The notes: generated from the letters alone by a model not told the origin. 64,000 nucleotides of DNA from Eopsaltria australis (GCA_034509425.1 JAVTVJ010000499.1:455995-519994); one strand, 5' to 3'; counted from the stretch's first letter, positions 1 to 12,659 are shown. Made by a program: numbers and translations.

Positions 1-1730
1 ACCCTCATGCCCAACAGTGCCAAGCTCCAGTGAGTGGCAGTTTTGATGGAGCTGCAGCCCCAGGAGAGGGGTCTCACAGGGAGTCCCAAGGGAAAGGCTA
101 AACATTGAACCCCTCACACATTTCTGCTCTGATTGCCTGATGACAGTGACTGAAAGGCAGTTCAGACTAGCACCCTCTCTTGCAACTTCTAAGTGGAATT
201 CACTTGTATTTTCCCTCTTCTCCCCATTTCTATCAGGTCAGCAGATACTTGTGCCTGCAAAATATCCATTGGAGCTGCCACCTGGCTAAAAATAAAATAA
301 TTCTGCTACTAGCAAAAAGTAAAGTACGAATTAAAAAACCTCCCATTCCTGAAACACACCAACCTCATTCAAAGAGGGGTTTTATTAGTCCATCTGGGTT
401 TAAACACAGCTACTAAAGAAGGTGACATCTCGGAGATTTCCGCCTGGGACAGAGGTGCTGGCAGCAGCAGAGAAGTCCCAACATCCCACACGCAGTGTTT
501 AGGAAAAGAGGGAATTGATCTTGTTCTATCAACTTTGAAAGTGCCTCTGTAGCACCCAGAGAGCCTTTCAGGCAAGTTTTTGCAGGCTGTTCTGGCTTTG
601 CTTTGATTGCTGTTGTAGCTGGGATATACAGCTTTAGTACGAGGGGATTATCTGTTATCCCACCCTTTGGGAGCACCTCCTGCTGTGACAAAGTCTTTTC
701 TCTGCTTAATCTCTTAAATTTCACATAACTAACAAAAGTACAGCACATCCAGCATCACATTTCTTTCTCCTAATGCCCCTCAGGCCCTTGGGGGGGGTGC
801 CAAACAATCCCTGAATGGTATTTAACTTCAGCAGATTTGATTCTTAATTCACTGATAAACTGAAATCTGATGGCATTTTTGGGTTCACAATCACAATTGC
901 TTCATGTCACACTGCTCATTAATGCTTTTTCTATTGTATTTTATGTGAAGGAACAGAGTTGGAAGGATTTAAATCACAGCCCTGGAAATAAAACAAAGAA
1001 TCACTCTGCACTTCAGGATCAATTGATTCTGGGGCTGTCCACAAGGAATACCCTTGGCATCAACAGAACCATTTAATCCCTTGCTGTCATGTGGTCCATT
1101 CTCTCCTGGCTCAGACAAATCTCCATCACTTTATCCCAGGAGAGTGAATATCCTGCTAGTGAAAGGCCAGGAGTCTGTGTTTGAACAAGGATCACACAAA
1201 GCACAGCTCTTTAGAAGAAGAGGGTTTATGTGAGGCTCTGTGACCCCTCCTCAGGCTGGGGACTACTTCAAAGCCCAGGGGCACAAAGCAGAAGTCAGAG
1301 CATTGCTCATCCAGAGCTGCTGGCAACTTTGGGGCATTGATCTTCACACAGGCAGCAAATCCAAAGGGAGCAGGGAGGTCCTGGGTCCTGGGATATGGAT
1401 TTGGGGGACATGTTTCTGCAGCCAAATGCTACCATCAAGGGTTTTAATATAATTTGAAGACAAGGAGAACTGAGGACTTAAAGGTCGTAACATTGCATAC
1501 TTAATTTGATACTAAAAAAGCCACTAAAAGTAAAAGCAACCCAAACTCCTCTTCCATCAGTTCACTTGCCTGTGCATTCTCATCTGCATGCCAAGAGGGA
1601 AGGATATTCCCTATCCATGTTCCCTGACTAAAGAATGTGCTGCAATGCAGAAATGCAAAGTAGAGAATTAGAAAGAGCTAAACCAGCATTGTATAATGTC
1701 GTATCTGTTTGATTATCTTCATGTGAGCAC
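1..1730. other. Unique non-coding sequence, no gene seen
   Basis: No exon, RNA gene or repeat family was recognised here. Open frames are short and unlike any protein I know. A G8 run sits near 789-796. This looks like intronic or intergenic DNA. Confidence 0.6.
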
Positions 1731-2143
1731 ATCCAGCAGCCCCAGGAGAGGCTGAGGGAGCTGGGAAAGGGGCTGAGGCTGGAGAAAAGGAGGCTCAGGG
1801 GGGACCTTGTGGCTCTGCACAAGTCCCTGACAGGAGGGGGCAGCCAGGGGGGGTCGGGCTCTGCTGCCAGGGACCAGGGACAGGACAAGGGGAAACGGCC
1901 TCAAGCTGGGCCAGGGGAGGCTCAGCTTGGACAGCAGCAGGAATTTCTCCATGCAAAGGCTGCTCAGGCCTTGGCAGGGGCTGCCCAGGGAGCTTTGGAG
2001 TGCCCATCCCTGCAGGTGTTCAAAAACCATGTGAATGTGGCACCTGGGGACATGGTTTAGGGGTGAATAGGGTGATGCTGGGTTTATATTTGGATTTTAT
2101 GACCTTAGAGGTCTTTTCCAACCTTAAATGTTCTGTGATTCTA
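1731..2143 (+). mobile_element. CR1 LINE 3' fragment, group 2 head with 'ACATGGTTTAG' tail
   Basis: Sense-strand CR1, 5'-truncated. The head translates to the C-terminal end of CR1 ORF2 (motifs LRELGKGL, EKRRLRGDLVAL and RGNGLKL, in shifting frames). The 3' part has the classic 'GGGGACATGGTTTAG' block, then 'TTAGAGGTCTTTTCCAACCT' and a 'TTCTGTGATTCT' end. The head is nearly the same as in the copies at 28698 and 54258, but the copy at 54258 has a different tail. It is an inactive relic: the reverse transcriptase and endonuclease parts are absent. Confidence 0.93.
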
Positions 2144-3506
2144 CATATTACTTGGCCAAAAAATACAGGGTTTGCTTGGTTAAACAAAAGCAAAGGCAGA
2201 TTCCCAGCAGTCCCATCTATCCAGAAAATGCAGAAATCCAGACATCCTAAAGGAACAAACCCAGCAATTCTTAAATGCACAGCAGACAAAACTCCCACCC
2301 ACGGAAATTCCTGGGAAGAAGGCAGGAAAAGATCAAGTGTCTGCATAAAAATCCTGTCCTGCTGCACAAAATCCTCTCCAGACACGTTCACCTCTCAATC
2401 TCCTTTTGCTGTCATTTCCAGAGGTTCAAGAAACCGAAGAACTGTCTCTTGCCAACCCAAATGAACTGAAAACCACTCGTGGTGCTGCTGACAGCTGAGC
2501 GAGCATCCTGCCACATCTGCAGAGAGTCTGAGAATCAGAGAGACAGTAGAGTGTCACGCAGAGGACACCACAGGAAGGAGGAGCCACTGCTGGAATGTGC
2601 CTGGAGGTCCTGACAGCAGGAAGATGGAAGTGCTGCAGGATGTGGAGCTCCTGCATCCCTACCAAGCAGAAGGTCCAGTTTTTTTCCACCCAGGTCTCCA
2701 TCCCTGCCCCTCCCAGAGGTCCCCGTGGTGCAGGGTGTGCTGTCCTCACCTCTGAACAGGCCAGGGGGAGAGAACCCAGCTTCAAACACTGAATCAGAAG
2801 GGAATCCACACAGAAATACAAAGCCCTTGGGTCTGCTCACGCAGAATTCCAGGCTGGTGAGGAAGAGAAAAATCGGGGAAATTATCCGTTCATAATTGTA
2901 ATATCCATTACAAGACAAGGATTCTAATTACTGTGTTTTTCTGCTTCTTTGCTTGTGCTCTACAGAGCAAATTGTACAAAGGAAGTGGGTTGTTTCCAGG
3001 CAGTTTTGTGCTCCTTTTCCATTTACCGGGCAAGCAGGGAAGCAACATGAATCACTTGGCATCAGAGGTCTGATGTGCACCTATAGCCCCTCCAAAGGGA
3101 CAGATTGAGGCTCCCAGCCAGATCACAGCTCTGCTGCACCAATTCAGGGATCCTTTTCTTGAGGATTCAGAATCCCAGAATGATCCCTAATACCTGGATG
3201 AATCTCAGGAATGTCACAATGTTGCTGGGTATCCAATCTGAGTGTTGAATTCTCGGATCTTCTTTAGGAGAATGCTAAAAATTAATATTTTTTTCCTGTT
3301 AATCAGAGAGAGAAACAACTTTTCCCATTAAGTCTGGTGGGCACCACATAAAGAGGCAGTTTTAAAGTTCTTGCCAAAAACATCCTCAAAATACAAATGT
3401 GTTTATAGAGGTCTTTGAACTTCATCCCTAGGAAGAGAAACCTGCCTCAATTTATGGCATATGACAAAAAAGATCCACAAGAAGCCAGTCTTTCTGCCCA
3501 TTCATT
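2144..3506. other. Unique non-coding sequence, no gene seen
   Basis: No family or exon was recognised. The open frames on both strands at 2.4-2.9 kb overlap each other and resemble no known protein. Confidence 0.55.
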
Positions 3507-3641
3507 ATAGAATTATAGGATCATTTAGGCTGGCAAAGCCCTCCCAGCCCATGGAGTCCAAGCTGTGCTGGATGCCCACCTTGTCCCCAGCCCAGAGCAC
3601 TGAGTGCCACGGCCACGCCTTCCTTGGACACCTCCAGGGAT
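3507..3641 (-). mobile_element. CR1 LINE 3' end, group 2, 'GGCTGGCAAAGCC' tail
   Basis: Antisense CR1 of about 135 bp. It starts at the terminal 'ATAGAATTATAGGATCATTT' tail, then runs through 'GGCTGGCAAAGCCCTCCCAG' and 'CACGGCCACGCCTTCCTTGG' to the 'CCTCCAGGGATGAG' block, where it is truncated. The same tail appears at 12660 and 54258. Both CpGs of 'CACGGCCACGCC' are still present. No coding content remains. Confidence 0.9.
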
Positions 3642-3867
3642 GAGGACTCTGTTAGAGGATTCATGATTGCCTTCATTGTTAATATGCCTGAAATTTTCTA
3701 AATAAAATTCCATGTATTTTATAATTAAGTAATATAGGCAGGAAGCCATCTAGAAAAGGAAATGGCAAGTCCCAATGGATAAAGGGATGAACAAAAGCAA
3801 TTTTAACAAGAAAACTATATGAGAAAATTTGTATTTCTCTTTAAATTCAAGAGTAAAGTCTGTGGAA

Positions 3868-4287
3868 GGTGGAACATTTGTGCTATGAGGAAAGGCTGGG
3901 AAAATTTGGATTCTTCAGCCTGGAGAGGAGAAGCTTTAGGGTGACCTAACTGTGACCTTCCAGTACCTGAGGGAAAAACAAGAAACATGGAGAGGGACCC
4001 TTTACAAGGGCTGGAGTGCCAGGACACAGGGAATGGCTTCCCACTGCCAGAGGGCAGGGATAGATGGGATATTGGGAAGGGATTGTTCCCTGTGAGGGTG
4101 GGCAGGCCCTGGCACAGGGTGCCCAGAGAAGCTGTGGCTGCCCCTGGATCCCTGGCAGTGTCCAAGGCCAGGCTGGACACTGGGGCTTGGAGCAGCCTGG
4201 GATAGTGGAAGGTGTCCCTGCCATGGCAGGGGTGGAATGGGATGGGCTTTAAGGTCCCTTCCAACCCAAACCATTCTGGATTTCCCA
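3868..4287 (+). mobile_element. CR1 LINE 3' fragment, group 1 (long 'ACACTGGGG' variant)
   Basis: Sense CR1 covering the end of ORF2 and the 3' UTR. It opens with the 'TATGAGGAAAGGCTGGG' and 'AGCCTGGAGAGGAGAAGCTT' blocks, which correspond to the ERLRELGLFSLEKRR-type segment. It continues through 'GATGGGATATTGGGAAGGGA' and 'GCCCAGAGAAGCTGTGGCTG', and ends 'AAGGTCCCTTCCAACCCAAA' plus a short ATTCTGG tail. A 72-codon frame at 3987-4205 reads the ORF2 C-terminus (WDIGK, WHRVPREAV). It is 5'-truncated and inactive. Confidence 0.94.
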
Positions 4288-5334
4288 GACAAACCAAGGC
4301 AGAGTCAGCTCAGAGGAGGAATTGCAAGGTTGCAGTTTCCAGTTCTTAGCTCTGGCTGAACCTGGAGTCAGAATATGCTCAGAATAAATGCTTAATTTTT
4401 TTTTTTTAATGTAGCAATTAGATGTTCAGCAAAGCATATTCCCATCCTAATTCAATTCCTTTCATGCATCCCCCTTTAACTGATCCCATTTGTGTGCAGC
4501 AGGATTTCTCTGCCATCCATGAGAAGTGTAATTCCTTCTCATGCCACATTGGGGGAAACTGTTTTATGATGCAGCTGTTGGTACCCTATTACCTTCCAAT
4601 GAATCCTTTATTGCTGGCAAACATCATGCTCTCACTACTTAAAAGTTAAATACTATCTGTAAAATATATTGACAATTTTATAGCCCGTATTTTATATCCA
4701 GCATACAATATACAGGGGTTTTTTCATATTTCTCCCCTGAAAACCAGACTCTCTGATCCCATCCCTCCCTAAATTAAATGATGGAGTTACACGACCCTTG
4801 TGCAGACCTTTTCCCTCATACTGAACAAAACAAGCAGCAAAATCAAACGTAGAGAAACATATTTCATCAGCTGAATCACAGAGTCTTCCCAGAAAAAAAG
4901 GAGCTAGATATTGGTAACATAACTGAGGAATTTCCCATTGGTAAAGCCTGGGAACAGTCTCTGCAGGACAAAAAGAAGGAGAACATTAAAATTCACCCCT
5001 TTGCCAGCTCCACATCCTCCACATGCCTCAGTCATAAGCAAAAAAAAAGAAGAAAACCCCAATATCCAGAAGCTCTGGTTCAACCCCACAGGAAATTGTT
5101 TAAAAATCCAGAATTTAAGTGGCCAGTCTTAACTTTATTTTTTGTTATCTTCTGATAGCATTGCCCAATGAACAACCTCACTGCTTTCAGCAGGCTGAGG
5201 GGTGATGATTTAAGGACTTTTGAGTATAATGTGAAAAACGTGGCTTTGACTGAAGCCACAATAAGTAGAAAAGCCAAAAAAAAGGGACCATTTTCCTCTC
5301 AAGTGTCTCTTACCTAATCACAGGTGACTCTAAG

Positions 5335-5480
5335 CCTTTGCTGCTGGCAAGGAATAATTAATTTTAAAGCTGCTGAGGTTTTGTAATAGCATTAATTTCT
5401 GTGGACATTTGAGTGTCATAAGCATTTTAATTAAAAAAATCAAAATTATTTTAATGTCCAGATGATTTTGGTGTTTCCAT
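5335..5480. promoter_or_regulatory. Candidate conserved non-coding element
   Basis: A repeat-free AT-rich stretch holding several homeodomain-type cores: TAATTAATTTTAAAG near 5356, ATTAATTTC near 5392 and TTTTAATTAAAA near 5426. There is no open frame of note. Conservation is inferred from texture only. Confidence 0.2.
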
Positions 5481-6164
5481 TCTCAAAAGCATAGTTAAAT
5501 GTATTTGTTCCCTTCAATAAGGGGCATCTTTTCTTGATGGTTTTGAAATGCTCTCCAGGATTTCAGTTTCACCCTTAGCCCCTGCAGCCTCTCAGCTGAA
5601 TGATGTTATTTGCTGTGTTATATCATAGAATTATGTTGTAATGTTATTATTTTATATGACAAAATCTATTATTCTTGTCTCTATTTGAAGCCAAATATTC
5701 AGCTATGTATTTACTAAGTCAAAGTGGTCTCGACATAAAAGAACTTAAAATTCCTTCCACATCTCAAATAGAGCAAAATAACATCCCATGATTTTTTTTC
5801 CTCCTTTTAAGTCGTCGTGTAGTGAAATTGGAACCCGAGCAGACAGCGGGGATCTCACACCATTTGTTCTGCTCCGAGTGAATGCATTAAAGACAGGGAG
5901 TCATTCCGGCTGCCTCTCCTCACTAATTCTGAGGGAAAAATACTCATTTTATTTGTCAGGGACACAGAATTCTCATTGCCCACGTGCCAGAGAAAGCAAT
6001 TTTACAAAAAGCCTGTAACTGATGGAGAAGGAAGGCACACACTGCCTTTCAAATGCCCAAAAACCACCTGAGCTGTGCGTGGTTCCACAGATTCCACTGT
6101 AAATTCCAACCTTCTCCCAAGACAACGATGTGATCCCCATTCCATCCACCCGCAGGCTGCCAGA

Positions 6165-6375
6165 ATGGGCAGTTTGAAATTGCGGTAATTAAAAGTTTTA
6201 ATTAAACCATGGGAAACACAAGCACGTTAAATGTGCTGATACTCCAAGCTGGAAGCAGAGATGGATTTATCCATGGAATGCTGCAAGGTGTGATGGCATA
6301 TTATGATTATTAAAGTTTACAAATCTGTTACAAATCTAAAACCACTGCTGAAAATAATTACAAGCCTAAAATAAA
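6165..6375. promoter_or_regulatory. Candidate conserved non-coding element
   Basis: Repeat-free AT-rich DNA with 'GGTAATTAAAAGTTTTAATT' near 6184, 'AGCACGTTAAATGTGC' near 6221 and 'ATTATTAAAGTTTACAAATC' near 6307. The CpGs in 'TTGCGGTAATT' and 'GCACGTTAA' are retained. Function is a guess. Confidence 0.2.
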
Positions 6376-8656
6376 CAACTCATTTCATTCTCATATCACG
6401 AGAGCTCTTCTATTAATCTGTTTCTTATCAAGAAGTTCTTAATTGGAAGGGGCTGCACTAAGAAAATCACACTCAAAAAATGAAAACCCACTTTTTTTTT
6501 TTTAGCACAAACCTCAAATGAGTGAAAAACCCTTGAACAAAACTTAGATATTTTCTCCTCTGCACAACAATAATATTCTGTAGAGCACATGAAATTATAA
6601 AGAAACTTCAGAATCCCAACAACACGGAGTAAAACTAAACAAGTGATAAACCCCTGATGTCATCAGAATGCCAAGTGCTAGGGGCACAAATTCCAACTGC
6701 CCGCAGGGAATGGTGTGGGAATCACTGAAAAAATCACTGAAAAAGAATGGGGAAGCTCCAAAAAATGTGACTGTTACAAGTGGCTTTCCTAGACAAAAAA
6801 AATAATGGTGATCAACTGTTCCCTCTCAGCTTCTGCATTCCTTTGATTATGGGCACATCCAAGTATCCCAGTCCAACATGCTCCCTTGAATTTTCCTTGT
6901 GTCTCATTCATGTCTGATCCTGCTCAGCCCTTTGAAGACCAACAAAAGCAAAGCAAATTCCTGCTTTCCCAGAAGCCCTGGCTTTGACTGGGACTGAGCT
7001 ATTTTTCCTCCCAGGAGCTGGTGCAGTGCTGTGGGGGTGGGATTTAGGATGAGAATTCCATTACTAAGGTAGTGATGCTGTGGTTGGTGCTGGGTTGTGC
7101 TTACCCCAAGTCAAGGGCTCTCAGTTTTCCATGCTCTGCCATCCAAGCACAGCAGGAAGGAACCAGGACAACACCTCACCCTTACAAACTCTCTGCATGA
7201 ATCCCTCCTGAGACCATTCCAGCTTGTGGCATTCCAACTCCTCCATGCACCCCACACCAAGGGCTTCTCTATTTATCTTGGCTCTCCAAATTCTCCAGGT
7301 TCCCTCTTCAAGACAGGCCTGCATTTCCTCAGTCTCCTCCTAAAACTACTTTAGAACCTGCCAAGGATTGTGCAGAATTCGGGGTTTGCTTTTTAAACCC
7401 AGCACTCCCACCCCTCACCTCCTTGCCTTGGCAGGGTATGAATTATTTGATTACACAGCACTGAACATTTTCCATATTTCATCCAATGATGAGTCAAATT
7501 GAAATGCAGGGTCCACACAGCATGTGAATATTGTATTGTTCATCAAGTAGTGATGGAGAGCAAACCTTCCCTCACCAAAATCTTCACAGTGACAGAAAAA
7601 CGAGCCTGTGTCAAATTACAACTGAAATTACATCCCTGCATAAACAGCAGGAGCAGTGAAATGGGAAAAACTGCCATGCAAATTATTCCAGCTGGCAAGA
7701 CACGTTCTTTACAAAGGTCTAACAGAGAAGTAATGTGGATTTTGGGCAAAAAAAACCCCCAAACACCAAGAACCCCAAACTATACTACAGCAATGTGAGC
7801 CTGCTGACACCTACCAGCCTTCTACCATCCCAAATCCAGCCTGATTTTTAAAGCCTCAGTAGCTCAAAACACTGGATTTGCTTCAGATTGAATTCTTAAA
7901 AACATTTTTCAAGCAACATGTGGGAGGCAAGGAACACCAACTGGTAATTAAATACCAGGATTTGGAGAATATAACCTTTGGGTGCATATCCTGTGGCATT
8001 CCAAGTCGTTTCTCCACGGATTTAACGTGGTTTGTGTGGGAAGAATCTTCAGCCATCCACGAGGGTTAACGCTGCGCTGTTAATAACAGCAATAATGTCA
8101 TTTCCACTAAAAAATTTCTGTATGAAGAAAAAACAGCATGCTTTAATTTCTGCTGAAAAGTGACCTACAGTTGGCAAACACATTATGGAACCCACAAACT
8201 TGCCAGGTGCTCCCATGCAGTGCTTTGCACCTCCTCTTCCACAGTCCATGAGAATAACACACCTACAAAAGTATCCATGACTAAAAAAAGGGTGTGAAAG
8301 AGGCCCTAAGCGTAAGGATGTGGCTTAGAACAAATTTCAGTGTTTATAGTGGTGATGATCCATGTTTCATGTGAGGAAAGTCTGGGTAAATGAGTCTATC
8401 CCAGATGACCATGAACTAACACCTACTGTGAGGTGTGGGCAAAGGCAGAGAGAGCCTCAGGAAAAGATGTGAAGAGAAATTCCATCATTGCTCTGGCCTC
8501 ATCTACCCAAACCCACTGTACCTGCACTGACAGAGGTACAGAGGTGGGCAAAGAGCACCTGTACTGTGACAGCATCGTGGGTCTGACCCGGGATCCTGCT
8601 CCTGGCTGTAAATATCCCTGGACTAAACACTGCTGCAGGGGAGGGGCTATTCCTCC

Positions 8657-8760
8657 TTTCCCTTTCCCTTTCCCTTTCCCTTTCCCTTTCCCTTTCCCTT
8701 TCCCTTTCCCTTTCCCTTTCCCTTTCCCTTTCCCTTTCCCTCTCCCTTTCCCTTTCCTTT
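8657..8760. repeat. (CCCTTT)n hexanucleotide microsatellite
   Basis: About 17 head-to-tail units of TTTCCC over 104 bp, almost perfect, with one TCTCCC interruption near 8741. The minus strand is all purine (GGGAAA)n, a type of tract that can form triplex DNA. It creates a false open frame on the plus strand coding a Pro-Phe repeat, which is not a gene. Confidence 0.97.
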
Positions 8761-9738
8761 ACTTTTCCCCAAAGGCAGGAATGAACCCACCAAGGTGGGA
8801 ATGAGACAGGGAACCGCTTAGGGCTAAATTTACAGGTCCCAGGGGAAAGATTTCAGAAACTGGGAGCTAAAGAAGAAAATAAACAAGTTTAAGGTGCCCC
8901 ACAGTCATTGTATGGATGCCAGATCCCAGCAGTGCCCCGCCACACCATTGACAGCATCCTTTGAAGCTGTTTTTCTCTGCCTCTGGAGCAGGGGAGCAGC
9001 TTTCACTGCTGAACAATAGGATGTGCTCGGCTGCAGCACCCCGAGGTCACACATTAATTGCACCTCATCTCAACACCAACACTCTCAAATAAACCTTTGT
9101 GCCCAGTGCTGACCTCAATTTAATTCTCATCAGTGGACTACAAGTGGAAATAAGTCATATCAGAAACTACCTACTCCCAAGATCCTTAGGTTTCCTTTGG
9201 GACGTGTTTTTCCACACCCAGCTTCCCCTGTGAATGCAAAAGCTTTTACCAATCTGAACCAAAATAACATGCAAGAGCTGGGGTAAAAATAAGAAGATAA
9301 AAGGGGAAGACAGCAGGATCTATAAGTACAGTGGCTATAATCAGTATATAAAGGTAGGAGCTACTTCCTAGGGCATCAAAAGAGAGCGATGTTTACAGAC
9401 ATTTGTTTTCCTAAAGGGAGGTCATAAAGCACCATTTGAATGATTTCATATCTGCTCCAAAGATTGGTACAGGAGAACTTCAAAAGATAAGGATACATCA
9501 TTCTGCAACTCAAACTGCTCTCCAAAGTCCCATTAATGTTGTTCATTCTCCCCTGCAGAAATGAACCCATAACTCACTCCCAGGGGTTGCAAGAAACACC
9601 ATAAAATTGCCGGTATCTCGCAGGGCAAATGTCTGCATGGGAAAGATAGTGTGGAATTATAGTGCATGTGAACCCTCAGCAACCTTCCTGTTGCTACTTC
9701 ATCACCTGCCACACAGCTGTGGCTGTCCCAGCTATAAA
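8761..9738. other. Unique non-coding sequence, no gene seen
   Basis: Nothing recognisable beyond short A/T runs. Confidence 0.55.
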
Positions 9739-9975
9739 AATCATACACGGAATGGTTTGGGTTGGGAGGGACCTCAAAGCTCATCTCATTCCACTCCCTG
9801 CCATGGGCAGAGACACCTTCCACTGTCCCAGGCAGCTCCAAGCCCCATCCAGCCTGGCCTTGGACACTGCCAGGGATCCAGGGGCAGCCACAGCTTCTCT
9901 GGGCACCCTGTGCCAGGGCCTCCCCATCCTCAATAGAAAGAATTTCCTCCATATATCCAACCTAAATTTTGCCAT
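9739..9975 (-). mobile_element. CR1 LINE 3' end, group 1 tail with a divergent head
   Basis: Antisense CR1. It starts at the 'GGAATGGTTTGGGTTGGGAG' tail and runs through 'CACCTTCCACTGTCCCAGGC' and 'CACAGCTTCTCTGGGCACCC'. Beyond 9930 the head is not the usual 'CCCAGGGAACAATTCC' but 'AGAAAGAATTTCCTCCATAT' and 'CCAACCTAAATTTTGCC', closer to other CR1 subfamilies. It is of the short variant (GATGGGGCTTGG read in sense) at the diagnostic 3-bp indel. Confidence 0.92.
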
Positions 9976-11189
9976 TGAGCTGCTGAACTTGAGGTGAATG
10001 GAGGTCAGGTGGGATCTCTGCAAAGGACAAACCTCCTCAGACAGCAGATGTTTTACAGCCAGCAAAAGCACCGAATATATTTAACTATTACAACTTATAA
10101 GGTGTGAAGGAAGTGGTTTCCAACCAGTTAATGTTTTCCATGGCCCATCCTTTAACAATATCACATTTGGAGGTGTCTTTACAACTCCATGTTTGTTCTC
10201 TGCTCCCACTCCCATGGTGTCACAAGCAGCTTACAAAAGCTTTCCGATCACCAAGGAACCACAGGGCTCCACTTTCTATTTCCATTTAAATATTTTTAAG
10301 TAAGATGTTGAAAATCCCTGTAATTCAAACTAAAAACTTGCACTCATGGGCCCTCTCAATTGAAAACCACTGGTGAGTTCCCACAAGATGTTTCCACTGG
10401 ATCCAGAAGTTTCGGAGAGTATTTTATTAATCAATAAATGCACCCCAGTTTTAAAAGTGTGTTTATGTATCCGTGCTGCAAAACAAGATTCCATGACTGT
10501 GAAAATTGCATCTCTTCTCACAGCACTTCATTTCCAGCAAATTAAACGTGGCACTACCAATAACCTCCATAATGAGGCAACTTGATGTGAAATAATTCCA
10601 GGTTTTCACAGCCTTCAGGAACAATTATGTTAAATGCACGGTGATTTAAGTGACTGAGTTTTTTCAAGCATATCTGCAGAACCTTTTCCCCACCTTCCAG
10701 GCCTCGAAATCTCCCGCAAGTGATCTTGGTCCCACAGGAAACCTGGCTTGTCCTTGTGGTGAAAGTCTCAGCTTGTGGCCTGCAGAGACTGCTGACTGCA
10801 GGGAGCCTTTATGGATTCTCCTTTGAGGAACTCTGAAGGAATACCCCAGAGGAAGCAGATGGGAGGGGAACTGCAAGTCAAGACAATGCCATCACATGAT
10901 TTTTTTGTCTTTCTGGCTGTAAGAAAGAGCCCCTGGACCCCGGTGTTATATCCTAAGTGCATCCTCTGCCATCTCTTGCCCTGCAGCAGCACATTTACCT
11001 TAGGACTGGAAAAATGGGAGCAGAAATTTCATTCCTGTCTTTATTGTGGCATTGTGCCTTCCTTTGTGACCGCAGCAGAGGACTGAAGGAAGTTCTGCCC
11101 TGAACAGATTGTGCACAGAGGCCCTGGCCTCTCCTCCCTGGGGCTATTGCAGAGCTGTGTGCACACAATGCTGTGCCCTGGGCTCTGGC
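9976..11189. other. Unique non-coding sequence, no gene seen
   Basis: No exon or repeat was recognised. Several short unrelated open frames occur on both strands. Confidence 0.55.
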
Positions 11190-11272
11190 ATGGCCCTGCT
11201 GGAGCAGGGAGGTGGCACCAGGTGCCCCCTGTGCTCCCTTCAGCCTGAACCATCCTGGGATTCTGAACATGG
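11190..11272 (+). mobile_element. Short CR1-like 3' tail
   Basis: About 80 bp matching the final part of another CR1 type: 'GGCCCTGCTGGAGCAGGGAG' followed by 'CTCCCTTCAGCCTGAACCAT' and 'CCTGGGATTCTG'. The spacing of the 'gagcagggag' block and the tail is as in avian CR1 3' ends. The piece is old and heavily 5'-truncated. Confidence 0.65.
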
Positions 11273-12659
11273 AGAACATATCAACTATGTAAATATATCA
11301 GTGAATACTCTGGAAGTAGGATTCGTTCTATAAACTATCCATCTTTAATGACAGAACATATTTTTCACTGGAGTAATTCTCAGAAAATTACTGTATTCTC
11401 TCCAAAATGAAGCCATGTTTCAAGATTTTATTATTACAATGTACAAAACGGGGGGTTGAAACACAGGTGAATGCCAATGATCTGGTGAGAGACAAGTCAC
11501 AGCTAACACAATCTGGCAAAATCTTTCAAGCCCTCACATTTTATTTTACTGTTATTATATGGCATAGAACTCTTTATGGAATAGTCTAATAAAAGTGATA
11601 CAACACTGTGTGAAAGCCTTTAAATAAAAGAACTACTTGAACCTGTCTTTTAAGGTCTGCTTAGCTGGGAGTTGTTCTCTGAAGGGCCTTCTGGAGACCC
11701 TGCAGTCACTGAGCCTCATCAATTTTCTTCTATTCTGTGGAAAAGCCTCAAGGTCTCTTCCACTCTCTGTTGGTTGCTCCTCATTTAATAATCAGAGAAT
11801 CACTAAAGAATAGAGGTTTGATGAGATCTGGAGCTCATCCTCACCTCTGAGACAGTGGGAAATCACCAAAAGGCAATGTTGCACCTGTTGCCCATCTGGT
11901 TTTGCTCCAGATATGCACAGACAACCCTTGGCCAGCACAGAAGGTGCAAATAGTGACCCTTCTGTATTTTTGGGTGTATTTCAAAACCAGTGCCTTCAAA
12001 GTGAGGCAGTGTCTTTAAACTGAACATTACAGGTGATGATCTCCCCTGCATGATCAGAATTTAGTGCTGCCAAAAGGCTTTTGGAATTTGACTGTTTGAA
12101 TGCTGAATTCTGACATTTCCCACATAGCCATTAGATTTCAGCTATCCTGACTGCTATAAAATGTTCCTAAAATTATACTCTTCAGCAAAACTCACAGCAA
12201 ACAGTCTCATCATGTGTGATTACCATGGTCAGTGTGTCATTCCTAGCTGGGTATGTGCTCATTGTGAGACCACAAGCAAAATCCTCCCTGCCCCTCAAAT
12301 AATTCCTGGATGGATGGAATAAGAAACAAGAAACCATATTTACCTTTTTATAGTACACAACAACCTCCACAGCACAGAGAGACTGATCCTCTACCACTGC
12401 TGAGTTCTCACCTTCAGCAGTTTTGTTTGGCAATCTCAGATTTCAAGATTTTCCACAAGTGCCACGTGAAACATGAGCTTTGTTTCAGTTCCAGAGGTTT
12501 CTGTCTTTCCAAAATATTTCTTTTACCAAGAACTAAACCTGGAGGGAGGAAGAGGCAAAGGCACTCCTGAGGCCCACCCTGCACACAACTGCATTCAACT
12601 TTTCCCAATCTAATTCCCTTTAGAAGTCCAGAGCAGCAAGGAGAGTCTCATTACAGTTT
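11273..12659. other. Unique non-coding sequence, no gene seen
   Basis: AT-leaning and featureless apart from short homopolymers. No exon was recognised. Confidence 0.55.

Larger units (their letters stand above)
4291..8655. other. 4.4-kb unique block without CR1
   Basis: The block is AT-leaning with homopolymer runs near 4397, 5041 and 6491. No exon was recognised. Two stretches (5335-5480 and 6165-6375) have the texture of conserved non-coding DNA and are listed separately. A short direct repeat of 'AATCACTGAAAAA' lies at about 6720-6745. Confidence 0.55.

Noticed and set aside
8433..8804. Open frame encoding a Pro-Phe repeat
   Set aside because: Created by the (CCCTTT)n tract; no support for translation.
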